From Gluconacetobacter diazotrophicus PA1 5 (GTDB taxonomy: Bacteria > Pseudomonadota > Alphaproteobacteria > Acetobacterales > Acetobacteraceae), in contig NC_010125.1 of the NCBI RefSeq assembly GCF_000067045.1, forward strand, positions 1,278,001-1,342,000: a DNA stretch of 64,000 bases, read 5' to 3'. Below are positions 46,548 through 55,453 of the stretch, piece by piece (position 1 is the first letter of the stretch; each line of letters opens with the position of its first letter). Under the pieces are notes generated by a model. It was not told the origin of the DNA, made no database searches, and was given only the letters and a program-made list of their open reading frames with translations. Both the position numbers and the translations under genes were made by a program.

Positions 46548-47612
46548 TCATGCCGTCATGGCGGGACGGATCGCGGCCAGGCATTTGCGCATCAGCGACG
46601 GCAGGGCCAGCCCGTCCAGGGCCTGCCCGGCGAAGGCCAGGCCGCCCGCCCGCGCCGCGCTGTTGGGGAAGTGCCCCACCGCCGCGTCATACAGGTCCAC
46701 ATGCAGGGTGAAATGGGTGAAGACATGCGTCACCCGCCCGGCCGCCTGCCAGGATGCCGCCAGGGGGGCATGGGCCAGGGCCTCGGCCGGCGTCCAGGGG
46801 GCGGCGCGCCAGTCGGTCCCCGGCAGTTCCAGCATGCCGCCCAGCAATCCCTTCGCCGCCCGGCGGCGCAGCAGGATCTGGCCGGCCGCGTCGGTGACGT
46901 GGAAATGCGCGCCGTAGCGCACCGGCTTCGTCGCGCGGGGCGCCTTGACGGGCAGGTTCGCCGCGATGCCCTGGCGGAACCCGGCGCAGGCCTCCCGCCA
47001 TGGACACAGGGCGCAGGCCGGGCTTCGCGGCGTGCAGACCCCGGCGCCCAGGTCGAACAGCGCCTGCGCGAAGTCGGACGGCCGCGCCTGCGCCTCGGCG
47101 GACTGGTTCAGGGTGGCCGCCTGGCGGGCGATGGATTTGCGGGCGGCCGGCAGCGGGTCGGACAGGGCGAACAGCCGGCTGGTCACGCGCTCCACATTGC
47201 CGTCCACCGGGACCACCGGCCGGCCGAAGGCGATGGCGGCGATGGCGGCGGCGGTATAGGCCCCCACCCCCGGCAGGGCCAGCAACCCCGGCATGTCGTC
47301 GGGAAAGCGGCCGGCCGCCGCCACCACCCGCGCGCAGTCATGCAGGTTGCGTGCCCGGGCGTAATAGCCCAGACCGGCCCAGGCGGCCATGACGGTGTCG
47401 GATTCGGCGCGTGCCAGGTCCATGACGGTGGGAAACCGGTCCAGGAATCGGCGATAATAGGGGATGACCGCCGTGACCGTCGTCTGCTGCAGCATGATTT
47501 CGCTCAGCCAGACATGGTAGGGATCGGCGCTGTGGCCGGGCAGGGCCCGCCAGGGCAGGGTTCGCCGGTGGCGGTCGTACCAATGCAGCAGGTCGGCGGA
47601 TGAAGGGGGCAC
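46548..47612 (-). CDS. mutY: Adenine DNA glycosylase
   Basis: A 354-residue repair enzyme that removes A paired with 8-oxoguanine. The GTG at 47612 is taken because the gene on the other strand begins at 47622. The catalytic Glu is in WLSEIMLQQTTV, the helix-hairpin-helix and Asp in LPGVGAYTAAAIAAIAFG and VVPVDGNVERVTSRL, and the 4Fe-4S cluster ligands in CTPRSPACALCPWREAC (C-x6-C-x2-C-x5-C). The C-terminal Nudix-like domain that checks 8-oxoG runs from about residue 225. Confidence 0.94.
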   Translation of the reverse strand: MPPSSADLLHWYDRHRRTLPWRALPGHSADPYHVWLSEIMLQQTTVTAVIPYYRRFLDRFPTVMDLARAESDTVMAAWAGLGYYARARNLHDCARVVAAAGRFPDDMPGLLALPGVGAYTAAAIAAIAFGRPVVPVDGNVERVTSRLFALSDPLPAARKSIARQAATLNQSAEAQARPSDFAQALFDLGAGVCTPRSPACALCPWREACAGFRQGIAANLPVKAPRATKPVRYGAHFHVTDAAGQILLRRRAAKGLLGGMLELPGTDWRAAPWTPAEALAHAPLAASWQAAGRVTHVFTHFTLHVDLYDAAVGHFPNSAARAGGLAFAGQALDGLALPSLMRKCLAAIRPAMTA

Positions 47613-47621
47613 GGGCCGCTT

Positions 47622-48083
47622 ATGACGAAGGATGGAACCGACGGCAAGCGCGCCCTGTGGATGCGCAGCCTGGGGGCGCTGATGCCGGCCGTCACCCGCC
47701 CCGCCTTCTGCCGGCAATCGCCCGCCGCGGCGCAGATCATGGCGGACTGGGCCGACATCGTGGGGCCGGACCTGGCCCGCTGCACCGTGCCGCGCCGGCT
47801 GTCGGCCGGGGTGCTGACGCTGGGCTGCGCCGGACCGGTGGCGATGGAACTGCAGCATCTGGCCCCGGAACTGATCGCGCGGATCAACCGCGCCTGCGGC
47901 CGTGACGCGGTGCGGTCGCTGAAGCTGGTGCAGGACATGGTGCCCGGCGCGCCGCCGCCGCCCCGGCCCGCGCGCCGCGACCCACCCCCGCCCCTGCCGA
48001 TCCCCGACATGCCGGACGGCCCGCTGAAGGATGCGCTGGGGGCGCTGGGCGCGCGGGTGCGCGAACGTGCCCGCCGGACGTGA
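47622..48083 (+). CDS. DUF721/DciA-like protein
   Basis: A 153-residue protein. DciA proteins load the replicative helicase in bacteria that lack DnaC. The DUF721 core is recognised in WADIVGPDLARCTVPRRLSA and GVLTLGCAGPVAMELQHLAPELIARIN; the C-terminal third is proline-rich and probably unstructured. It is divergent from mutY, with 9 bases between the start codons. A function in replication initiation is inferred from the family. Confidence 0.78.
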   Translation: MTKDGTDGKRALWMRSLGALMPAVTRPAFCRQSPAAAQIMADWADIVGPDLARCTVPRRLSAGVLTLGCAGPVAMELQHLAPELIARINRACGRDAVRSLKLVQDMVPGAPPPPRPARRDPPPPLPIPDMPDGPLKDALGALGARVRERARRT

Positions 48084-48281
48084 AGTGGCTTTTCGCGTTC
48101 GATATCTTCACTTATCGGTACAGGGATGCCACAAAAAGGCCGGGATCGGGGTTCTATTTTCGCCGCATGACGACGGGGCGCCGATGGCTGTAATCTCGCG
48201 ATTGTGCATGCCGGATGGGGATTTCCTGGCCGGGTGTCCTGCCGAAATATGATCGGTTCTTGCTGAACAGGGAGTATTCCG

Positions 48282-48668
48282 ATGCGCAAGATGGCTTTTC
48301 TGCTGGCCCTGTCGCTGGGGGTGGCCAGTACGCTGTCCACCACGCTGACCCCGACGCCGGCCATGGCCTGGGGCGGCCGTGGCTGGGGCGGCGGCTGGGG
48401 CTGGCGCGGCGGATGGGGGCCTGGCTGGCATGGCGGATGGGGACCCGGCTGGCGTGGCGGCTGGGGGCCGGGCTGGGGCTGGGGTGGCTTTGGCGTCGGC
48501 GTCTTGGCCGGGGCAGCGGTCGCGGCGCCGTATTACGGGGGATATCGCTATCGCTACCCGCCCTATAGATATCCTGCCTACGGATATCCCGCCTATCCTG
48601 TCTATCCCGCGTACCCTGCCTATCCCGCCTATCCGGCATACGGTTATCCGTACTATCGGGGCTGGTAA
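48282..48668 (+). CDS. Secreted Gly/Trp- and Tyr/Pro-repeat protein
   Basis: A 128-residue protein. The signal peptide MRKMAFLLALSLGVASTLST is followed by a likely cut at AMA. The mature part has about five GGW/GPGW repeats, a short hydrophobic stretch (VGVLAGAAVAAPYYGG), and then YPAYP repeats to the end (YPAYPAYPAYPAYGYPY). AGGGAG precedes the ATG. Its stop overlaps trpF, on the other strand, by 16 bases. Likely surface-associated; function unknown, similar in style to the gene at 44164. Confidence 0.75.
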   Translation: MRKMAFLLALSLGVASTLSTTLTPTPAMAWGGRGWGGGWGWRGGWGPGWHGGWGPGWRGGWGPGWGWGGFGVGVLAGAAVAAPYYGGYRYRYPPYRYPAYGYPAYPVYPAYPAYPAYPAYGYPYYRGW

Positions 48669-49327
48669 TCCCCATCCTGATTATGTCCGCCCCGGGCGGC
48701 CCGGATAAAGCGTGCGATCAGGCCTGGATCCTTCAGGCCCGGCGCGCTTTCGACGCCGGATGACACATCCACCGCCCGAGCGCCGCTCTGTGCGATTGCC
48801 CGGGCGACGGTGTCGGGCGCAAGGCCGCCGGCCAGCATCCAGGGCACCGGGGCGGTCCAGCCGCGCGTGATGGTCCAGTCGATCGGATGGGCGTTTCCCC
48901 CCGGCCGGTCGGACCCCGCAGGCGGGCGCGATTCGATCACCAGCCCGTCGAGCGCACTGCACGCCGGCAGGTCGGGCGCCGTGGCGACGCCGCGCGCATG
49001 CCAGACCGGCAGGCCGAAATGCCGGCGGATTTCCAGGGCCCGCTCCTCGGCGGCATAGACCTGCAATCCGTCCAGCGCCGCCGCATCCACCGCGGCCGCG
49101 ATCTGGGCGTCCGTCGGCTCGACGAACAGGCCAATCCGCCGTGGCCCCGCCTGCGGCACGCGGGCGATCAGCGACGCGGCCTGCGCCGGGGTGACGTGGC
49201 GGGGCGAGCGCGCGAAGAAGACGAACCCGATCCAGTCGGCCCCGTGCGTGACGGCGGCCTCCAGCCCGGCGGGCTCGGTCAGGCCACAGATCTTGACGCC
49301 GATCCGCGTGTCGGCGGGGGGGGGCAT
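48653..49327 (-). CDS. trpF: Phosphoribosylanthranilate isomerase
   Basis: A 224-residue TIM-barrel enzyme, third step of tryptophan synthesis from anthranilate. The catalytic Cys lies in VKICGLTEPAGLE; the catalytic Asp in AVDVSSGVESAPGLKD. The phosphate site is MLAGGLAPDTV. Its 3' neighbours are not trp genes but it follows pyrF by 7 bases, so its transcription is shared with pyrimidine synthesis. Both enzymes handle phosphoribosylated substrates derived from PRPP. Confidence 0.94.
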   Translation of the reverse strand: MPPPADTRIGVKICGLTEPAGLEAAVTHGADWIGFVFFARSPRHVTPAQAASLIARVPQAGPRRIGLFVEPTDAQIAAAVDAAALDGLQVYAAEERALEIRRHFGLPVWHARGVATAPDLPACSALDGLVIESRPPAGSDRPGGNAHPIDWTITRGWTAPVPWMLAGGLAPDTVARAIAQSGARAVDVSSGVESAPGLKDPGLIARFIRAARGGHNQDGDYQPR

Positions 49328-49334
49328 GGCGCGG

Positions 49335-50042
49335 TCAGCCGGCCAGTTCGGCCGCCACGGCGGCGGCAGCGGCTGCCGGGTCGGCGGCGGTGGTGATCGG
49401 TCGCCCGACCACGATCCAGTCGGCGCCGGCGCGGCTGGCCTCGGCCGGGGTCATCACCCGCTTCTGGTCGCCCATCGCCGCGCCCTCGGGGCGGATGCCG
49501 GGCACGACCAGCACCGCCCGCCCGCCCAGCCGGTCGCGCAACGGGGCGATTTCACGCGGCGAGCAGACCAGCCCGTCCGCCCCCGATTCCATGGCCAGCG
49601 CGCCCAGCCGCAGCACCTGCCGGCATGGATCGTCGGCGATGCCGATCCCATGCAGCGCATCCGCGTCCATGCTGGTCAGCACCGTGACCGCCAGCAGCAG
49701 CGGCCGCGCCTCGGGCGGGAAGGCCCGGTCCACGGCCTGGCGCGCCGCCGCGATCATCGCGGCACCCCCCATGGCATGGATCGTCAGCATCGCCGGGCGC
49801 GTCGCCGCCAGGCTGCCGATGGCCGAGGCCACGGTGTTGGGAATGTCGTGCAGCTTCAGGTCCAGGAACAGGCTGCGCGGACCCGCGACCTGCCGCACCG
49901 CGTCCAGCCCGCACGCGTAAGTGAATTCCAGCCCCAGCTTCACCGCATCGGCGCTGGCGGCGGTCTGGTCGCGCCAGCGTGCGGCCTGCGCGGTGTCCTT
50001 GGTGTCCAGCGCCACGATCAGGCGCGTGCGGCGCGCGGTCAT
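49335..50042 (-). CDS. pyrF: Orotidine 5'-phosphate decarboxylase
   Basis: A 235-residue enzyme giving UMP from OMP, final step of pyrimidine synthesis. The catalytic Lys-Asp array is in LFLDLKLHDIPNTVA. The opening LIVALDTKDTAQAARW and the phosphate-binding block VMTPAEASRAGADWIVVGRP are typical of the short bacterial group. The start overlaps the LapA-like stop by four bases. In one transcription unit with LapA-like and trpF genes. Confidence 0.96.
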   Translation of the reverse strand: MTARRTRLIVALDTKDTAQAARWRDQTAASADAVKLGLEFTYACGLDAVRQVAGPRSLFLDLKLHDIPNTVASAIGSLAATRPAMLTIHAMGGAAMIAAARQAVDRAFPPEARPLLLAVTVLTSMDADALHGIGIADDPCRQVLRLGALAMESGADGLVCSPREIAPLRDRLGGRAVLVVPGIRPEGAAMGDQKRVMTPAEASRAGADWIVVGRPITTAADPAAAAAAVAAELAG

Positions 50043-50404
50043 GACAGCGGCACGTCGCGCTGCACCGGGGCCGGCGCGGCGGGTTCCAGCCCGACCGGGC
50101 CGGAGGCGGGCGCCGCCGGCGGGATCAGGGTCTCGGCCTGCTGGCGGCGCAGTTCCGCGATCTGGTCCTCCAGCGTGCGGACCTGCTGTTCCGCCCGGCG
50201 GGCGCGGCCGCGCTGGCGCAGTTCGGCAAACCAGACCGACACCGCCCCCAGGATGAAGAAGAACGCGGCGACGATCAGCGTCAGCACGCCGACCGACGAT
50301 TTCCAGCCCCAGTCGAGGAACCAGATCTGGATCGGTTCCTGGTTGCAGGCGCTGAAGATGATCAGGATCAGCAGGAAGGGAAGGGTGACAAGGAGACGGA
50401 CCAT
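50039..50404 (-). CDS. LapA/DUF1049-domain membrane protein
   Basis: A 121-residue protein with two membrane helices: LLVTLPFLLILIIFSACNQE and SSVGVLTLIVAAFFFILGAVS, then a coiled coil from about residue 65 (LRQRGRARRAEQQVRTLEDQ), ending in a Pro/Ala-rich tail. This layout is that of LapA (YciS), a partner of LapB in the control of lipopolysaccharide synthesis through LpxC turnover. The start ATG at 50404 has AGGA upstream. No lapB is in the window. Confidence 0.8.
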   Translation of the reverse strand: MVRLLVTLPFLLILIIFSACNQEPIQIWFLDWGWKSSVGVLTLIVAAFFFILGAVSVWFAELRQRGRARRAEQQVRTLEDQIAELRRQQAETLIPPAAPASGPVGLEPAAPAPVQRDVPLS

Positions 50405-50571
50405 GTGCTGCGTCCTACAGTTTCGCATGACGGGCGGCAAGGACATCGGGCGGCCGCGCACGGTATCGTGCCGCCCGACCGTGCCACCTGAAGCGCCCGG
50501 ACGAAAGCGGCGCAGATGAAACTTGATCCCGCCCGGCCGGCGTGGTCTCGTGATTCCGGTCGGGGCGGAGC

Positions 50572-50868
50572 ATGCTCTTGAGCGAGATCATCGCGTTTCG
50601 CGGCAACGCGCGCAAGGATGACGTGGTATGGGCCGTCATGGCCTCGGCCGGCCGCGTGCTGCGCGTGGCCGATATCTATCCCGCCCGTGCCGCCGCGATC
50701 GCGGATCGCGACTGGCGCGAACAGCAGGTCCGCGCCTACGCCCATTTCCTGCGCCAGACGCGCCAGCCCGTCCCCCGCTACAGCGTCGTGCCGATCCGCC
50801 GCGCCGACCTGCCCCGATCCTGGCGCCCCCTGCCCGCGCTGGGTTTCCTGCGTGGGCAGTTCATCTAG
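50572..50868 (+). CDS. Hypothetical protein, about 98 residues
   Basis: A short basic frame with sensible composition: LSEIIAFRGNARKDDVVWAV, then ALRVADIYPAR-like and a WREQQVRAYAHFLRQTRQPV segment. No family, membrane segment or signal peptide is recognised. GGAG is immediately before the ATG, too close for an ideal ribosome site. It ends 84 bases before the M20 peptidase and is divergent from the LapA-like gene. A chance frame cannot be excluded. Confidence 0.45.
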   Translation: MLLSEIIAFRGNARKDDVVWAVMASAGRVLRVADIYPARAAAIADRDWREQQVRAYAHFLRQTRQPVPRYSVVPIRRADLPRSWRPLPALGFLRGQFI

Positions 50869-50952
50869 GCCCGCTCGTCCATGTCGGCGGACGCATTGCA
50901 TTTCCCGCGTCCTGTTCGCACATTCCCCCGATTGATGGATCGAGGATGGACC

Positions 50953-52419
50953 ATGACGACGACGAACCGACGCGACCTGACCCCAGTGCTGGACAGGGTG
51001 GACCGCACGCTGGATGGGAGTCTGGAGCGCCTGTTCGAATTCCTGCGCATTCCCAGCATTTCCGCCCAGCCCGCCCATGCCGCCGATTGCCGCCGCGCGG
51101 CCGACTGGCTGTGCGCGGAACTGAAGGCGATCGGGCTCGACGCCTCGGTGCGTGAAACGCCGGGCCATCCGATGGTCGTGGCGCATGACCGCGTGGCGGC
51201 GGGCGATGCGGCCGGTGACGGACGGGACGTACCGCACGTCCTGTTCTACGGCCATTACGACGTCCAGCCGGTCGATCCGCTGGACCTGTGGCATTCCGAC
51301 CCGTTCGCGCCGCAACTGATCCGCGACGCGGACGGCGCGCGGATCGTCGCGCGCGGCGCATCCGACGACAAGGGCCAGGTCATGACCTTCGTCGAGGCCC
51401 TGCGTGCCCTGCGGGCCGAACAGGGGCGGCTGCCGCTGCGCGTGTCGATGGTGATCGAGGGCGAGGAGGAAAGCGGCGGCGCCAACCTGCTGCCGTTCCT
51501 GGAGGCCAATCGCGAGGAATTGCGCGCCGATGTCGCGCTGATCTGCGACACCGGCATGCTGGAAGGCGGGGTGCCCGCCATCACCACAGCCCTGCGCGGC
51601 ATGGTGGGCGAGGACGTGACGATCCATTGCGCCGACCGCGACCTGCATTCCGGCCTGTACGGCAACGCCGCGCGCAATCCGCTGGAACTGCTGTGCGGCA
51701 TCCTGGCGTCGGTCCGCGATCCCAGGACCGGGCGCGTCGTCCTGCCGGGTTTCTATGACGGCGTGCGGGACCCTTCGCCGGAAGTCCGCGCCCAGTGGCG
51801 CGCCATCGCGCCGTCCGACGCCGATGTGCTGGGGCCGGTGGGCCTGTCGGTTCCGGCCGGCGAGCTTGGCTATACCGCCGTCGAGCAGACATGGTGCCGC
51901 CCGACGTTCGAGATCAACGGCATGACCGGCGGCTATGCCGGCGACGGGTTCAAGACCGTCCTGCCGGCCCGGGCCTCGGCCAAGGTGTCGTTCCGGCTGG
52001 TGTCGGGCCAGGACCCGGCCCCCATCCGCGACGCCTTCCGCGCCCATGTGCGGGCCATGCTGCCCCCCGATTGCACGGCCACGTTCGAATCCCACGGCGG
52101 CTCGCGCGCCAGCGTGGTGCCGGAAGACGGCCCGGCGCTGCGGGCCGCGCTGCTGGCGCTGGGCGCGGAATGGGGCCGCCCGGCCGTCACCATCGGCAGC
52201 GGCGGGTCGATCCCGGTGGTGTCCGAGGTCCGGCAGGCGCTGGGCATGGATTCGCTGCTGATCGGCTTCGCGCGCGAGGACGACCGCATCCATTCGCCCA
52301 ACGAGAAATATGACCTGGTCTCGTTCCATCGCGGCATCCGCTCCTGGGTGCGGGTGCTGGACGCGCTGGCCCATGATGGGGCCCCTGACGGGACCCGCGA
52401 CATGGCAGGCGCGGCCTGA
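50953..52419 (+). CDS. M20-family dipeptidase
   Basis: A 488-residue zinc peptidase. I chose the ATG at 50953 with GAGG upstream. Two metal-site blocks are visible: [17 protein letters not shown] (His, Asp) and [20 protein letters not shown] (Glu pair). The dimerisation domain lies between about residues 200 and 380, including the conserved [21 protein letters not shown] late metal His is in [14 protein letters not shown]. It belongs to the dipeptidase/carnosinase-like group; the actual peptide is unknown. It is followed at one base by pdxA. Confidence 0.9.
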   Translation: MTTTNRRDLTPVLDRVDRTLDGSLERLFEFLRIPSISAQPAHAADCRRAADWLCAELKAIGLDASVRETPGHPMVVAHDRVAAGDAAGDGRDVPHVLFYGHYDVQPVDPLDLWHSDPFAPQLIRDADGARIVARGASDDKGQVMTFVEALRALRAEQGRLPLRVSMVIEGEEESGGANLLPFLEANREELRADVALICDTGMLEGGVPAITTALRGMVGEDVTIHCADRDLHSGLYGNAARNPLELLCGILASVRDPRTGRVVLPGFYDGVRDPSPEVRAQWRAIAPSDADVLGPVGLSVPAGELGYTAVEQTWCRPTFEINGMTGGYAGDGFKTVLPARASAKVSFRLVSGQDPAPIRDAFRAHVRAMLPPDCTATFESHGGSRASVVPEDGPALRAALLALGAEWGRPAVTIGSGGSIPVVSEVRQALGMDSLLIGFAREDDRIHSPNEKYDLVSFHRGIRSWVRVLDALAHDGAPDGTRDMAGAA

Positions 52420-52420
52420 C

Positions 52421-53413
52421 ATGGAAGGCGGGGCGCGGACGCTGCTGGCCCTGACGATGGGCGATCCGGCCGGGATCGGGCCGGAAATCACCACTGCCGC
52501 CTGGCGCGCCCTGCGCGCGGGCGGCGGGCCGGCCTTCGTCGTGCCCGGTGATGCCGCCCTGCTGGCGGCCCATGCCCCGGTCCGGATCGTGGCGGACGTG
52601 GCGCAGGCGGCGGCGGCCTTCACCGATGCGATCCCGGTGCTGGCGGTCGATCTGCCCGGTCCGGTGCAGCCGGGGCGGCCGGACCCCGCCAACGCGCCCG
52701 CCATCACCGGCAGCATCGACTGCGCCGTGGCGCTGGCGCTGGCCGGGCAGGTGGGCGGCGTCGTCACCAATCCGATCAGCAAGCTGGTGCTGAAGCGGGC
52801 CGGCTTCCGCCATCCGGGCCATACCGAATACCTGGCCGAACTCTGCGCCGTGCCGGGGCAGGAGGTCATGATGCTGGCCTGCCCCGAATTGCGGGTGGTG
52901 CCGGTGACCATCCACATGGCGCTGCGCCGGGCGCTGGACAGCCTGACGACGGCGGAAATCGTGCGCTGCGGCCGCACCGCCGCCGCTGCCCTGCGCCGCG
53001 ATTTCGGGATCGCGGCGCCGCGCGTGGCCGTCGCCGGCCTGAACCCGCATGCCGGCGAGGGCGGGGTGATGGGGGACGAGGAACGGACGATCATCGCCCC
53101 CGCGCTGGACGCATTGCGCGCCGACGGGATCGCGGTCAGCGGCCCCTGGCCGCCGGATACGATGTTCACCCCCCTGGTCCGCGCCCGATACGATGTGGCG
53201 CTGTGCATGTATCACGACCAGGCGCTGATCCCGCTGAAGACGATCGACATGGCGGGCGGGGTCAACGTCACGCTGGGCCTGCCCATCATCCGCACCTCGC
53301 CCGACCACGGCACCGCCTTCGACATCGCGGGACAGGGCCTGGCCGACCCGTCCAGCCTGCTGGCCGCCCTGCGCCTGGCCGACGAAATGACCCGCAACCG
53401 GAGGGCCGCATGA
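52421..53413 (+). CDS. pdxA: 4-hydroxythreonine-4-phosphate dehydrogenase
   Basis: A 330-residue enzyme of the DXP-dependent vitamin B6 route that oxidises 4-phosphohydroxythreonine, with later decarboxylation to the partner substrate of PdxJ. The start at 52421 gives the family opening [20 protein letters not shown]. Metal-binding His residues lie in GHTEYLAEL and in [30 protein letters not shown] and [14 protein letters not shown] complete the signature. It overlaps pdxJ by four bases (ATGA), so the two consecutive enzymes are translationally coupled. Confidence 0.96.
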   Translation: MEGGARTLLALTMGDPAGIGPEITTAAWRALRAGGGPAFVVPGDAALLAAHAPVRIVADVAQAAAAFTDAIPVLAVDLPGPVQPGRPDPANAPAITGSIDCAVALALAGQVGGVVTNPISKLVLKRAGFRHPGHTEYLAELCAVPGQEVMMLACPELRVVPVTIHMALRRALDSLTTAEIVRCGRTAAAALRRDFGIAAPRVAVAGLNPHAGEGGVMGDEERTIIAPALDALRADGIAVSGPWPPDTMFTPLVRARYDVALCMYHDQALIPLKTIDMAGGVNVTLGLPIIRTSPDHGTAFDIAGQGLADPSSLLAALRLADEMTRNRRAA

Positions 53414-54138
53414 CGGATTCCCGTACCCAGGCCCTGCGCCTGGGCGTCAATATCGACCACGTCGCCACCGTGCGGAACGCGCGCGGCGGCGCCCACCCGG
53501 ACCCGGTCGCCGCCGCGCACCTCGCCGCCGCCGCCGGGGCCGACGGCATCACCGCCCACCTGCGCGAGGACCGACGCCATATCCGCGACGCCGACCTGGC
53601 CCGCCTGCGCGCCGAACTGGCGGTGCCGCTGAACATGGAAATGGCCGCGACGGACGAAATGGTGGGCATCGCGCTGGCGCTGAAGCCGCACGCCTGCTGC
53701 ATCGTCCCCGAACGCAGGGCGGAGGTCACGACCGAAGGCGGCCTGGATGTCGCCGGGCAGGCCGACGCGCTGGCCCCGCGCGTGCGTGCGCTGCGCGAGG
53801 CGGGTATTCGCGTGTCGATGTTCATCGACCCCGACCCGGCGCAGATCGCGTCCTCGGCCGCCATCGGCGCCGCCGTGGTGGAACTGCATACCGGTGCCTA
53901 TGCCGAAAACCGGGCGGGGGAACTGGCGCGGTTGCGGCAGGGGGCGATCCTGGCGGCGCAGGCCGGGCTGGAAGTCCATGCCGGCCACGGCCTGACCTAC
54001 GACAATGTCGGACCGATCGCGGCGCTGCCGCAGGTGGTCGAACTGAATATCGGCCATTTCCTGATCGGCCAGGCGATCTTCGACGGGCTGCCCGCGGTCA
54101 TTGCCAGGATGCGGGAGGCGATGGAGAGGGGGGCCTAA
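53410..54138 (+). CDS. pdxJ: Pyridoxine 5'-phosphate synthase
   Basis: A 242-residue TIM-barrel enzyme condensing 1-deoxyxylulose 5-phosphate with the PdxA product to pyridoxine phosphate. The opening [17 protein letters not shown], the phosphate-binding blocks [18 protein letters not shown] and [20 protein letters not shown], and the end [16 protein letters not shown] are all as expected, including the catalytic His in [11 protein letters not shown] and Glu in [11 protein letters not shown]. It ends with a four-base overlap with the stop of the convergent GNAT-like gene. Confidence 0.97.
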   Translation: MTDSRTQALRLGVNIDHVATVRNARGGAHPDPVAAAHLAAAAGADGITAHLREDRRHIRDADLARLRAELAVPLNMEMAATDEMVGIALALKPHACCIVPERRAEVTTEGGLDVAGQADALAPRVRALREAGIRVSMFIDPDPAQIASSAAIGAAVVELHTGAYAENRAGELARLRQGAILAAQAGLEVHAGHGLTYDNVGPIAALPQVVELNIGHFLIGQAIFDGLPAVIARMREAMERGA

Positions 54139-55310
54139 CCCAGGGCCTTCTCGTACACCCGATGCCGCTTGCAGGGCTCGGGCACGATGCGCTCGATCAG
54201 CCGGCGCATCGGCATGTTGGTTTCCAGGATCCAGCCCAGTTCGATCATGCGATAGGGCAGCGTGCGCCCCCGGCGCATCAGTTCGCCGATGATCAGCGCG
54301 GGCAGGATGGCGCCCAGCGCCGTGCCTTCCAGGTCCTTGCTGACGCCCAGCAGGATGACGCGGGCGGAATGGAAGCGGTGGCGCAGCAGCCGCGTGACCA
54401 GCCGGACCCAGCCCAGCGGCGACGGCGCGCCGCCCAGGTCGCCCACGATGTCGTAGACGTTGGGCACCACCAGGGCCACGGCCACGGGCTCGCCCTTCTG
54501 CTCGATCAGCACGTAATGTTCGGGCCGCAGCAGGGGCTTCATCTGCGCGACCATGGTGCTGATATCCTCGCGCGTCAGGTCGACGGCGCCCCAGCTCCGG
54601 CGCCAGGCGTCGTTGTACAGGCGGCGCAGGATCTCGGCATCCTCGGCCAGATGGCCCTTGCGCAGGCCGCGCGTGGTGACGGTGCCCAGCCGGCCCTCGC
54701 CCAGGCGCAGGCCGGACGGCAGGGGCAGCGCCGCCTCGGCCTCGGGCCCCACCTGCATCTGGTAGGCCACCACGTCCATCGCCTTGGCGAAGCCGCAGGC
54801 CTCGACCAGCTTCGGCAGCCAGTGCGGGTGCCACGGCATGGCGATCATGGGGGGCATCTGGTGGCCTTCCACCATCAGCCCGTATTCGCCGTTATAGTTC
54901 AGCAGGAACGGGCCGCGTGCCACCTCCGCCCCCTGCTCGCGCAGCCACGCGCAGGCCGCGTCCAGCAGGGCGGCCACCACCGCGGCGTCGTCGATCGCGT
55001 CCAGCGCGCCGAAAAAGCCGACAGCCCGGCCCTCGCGCGGGGCCACCAGGTCGTCGATCTGCGCCGAGACGCGGCCGACCGGCCGGCCGTCGCGCATCGC
55101 CAGGAACAGGCGGGCACGGCCGTGCCGGAAGAATGCGTTCTTCTTCGGTTCGACCAGGTCGCGCTGCTCCATGTCCAGCGGCGGGACATAGCCCGGCTGG
55201 CCCGCGTAAAGGCGGCGCGGCAGGGCGACGAACACCGAAAGCAGGCGCCTGCCCTCGACGGGCACGATCGTGACCGGGGCCGCCATGGCAGAAGAACGTT
55301 CAGTCGGCAT
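54135..55310 (-). CDS. GNAT-like acyltransferase of the YghO type
   Basis: A 391-residue protein. The N-terminal part [20 protein letters not shown], the middle block [20 protein letters not shown] and [18 protein letters not shown], and the C-terminal [18 protein letters not shown] are all features of a large bacterial family related to N-acetyltransferases (E. coli YghO). No substrate is known; a role in lipid or cell-envelope synthesis has been suggested for relatives. Two starts are possible, at 55310 and 55286; neither has a strong ribosome site. Confidence 0.76.
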   Translation of the reverse strand: MPTERSSAMAAPVTIVPVEGRRLLSVFVALPRRLYAGQPGYVPPLDMEQRDLVEPKKNAFFRHGRARLFLAMRDGRPVGRVSAQIDDLVAPREGRAVGFFGALDAIDDAAVVAALLDAACAWLREQGAEVARGPFLLNYNGEYGLMVEGHQMPPMIAMPWHPHWLPKLVEACGFAKAMDVVAYQMQVGPEAEAALPLPSGLRLGEGRLGTVTTRGLRKGHLAEDAEILRRLYNDAWRRSWGAVDLTREDISTMVAQMKPLLRPEHYVLIEQKGEPVAVALVVPNVYDIVGDLGGAPSPLGWVRLVTRLLRHRFHSARVILLGVSKDLEGTALGAILPALIIGELMRRGRTLPYRMIELGWILETNMPMRRLIERIVPEPCKRHRVYEKALG

Positions 55311-55453
55311 GTACAAGTTCTGCAGCTATCCCGTTATCGCCCACTATTCCGGGCACTGGACATAAAAAGACAGCTCAGAACACACAGGTCGAGAGGGTGT
55401 AAAGTTAAGATTTATTTCAGTTCGTATCCTGGAACGAGCGCCGGGGCCGCCGG

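Noticed and set aside
50368-53208. A 946-codon minus-strand open frame
   Set aside because: Antisense of the M20 peptidase and pdxA, both of which have clear family motifs.
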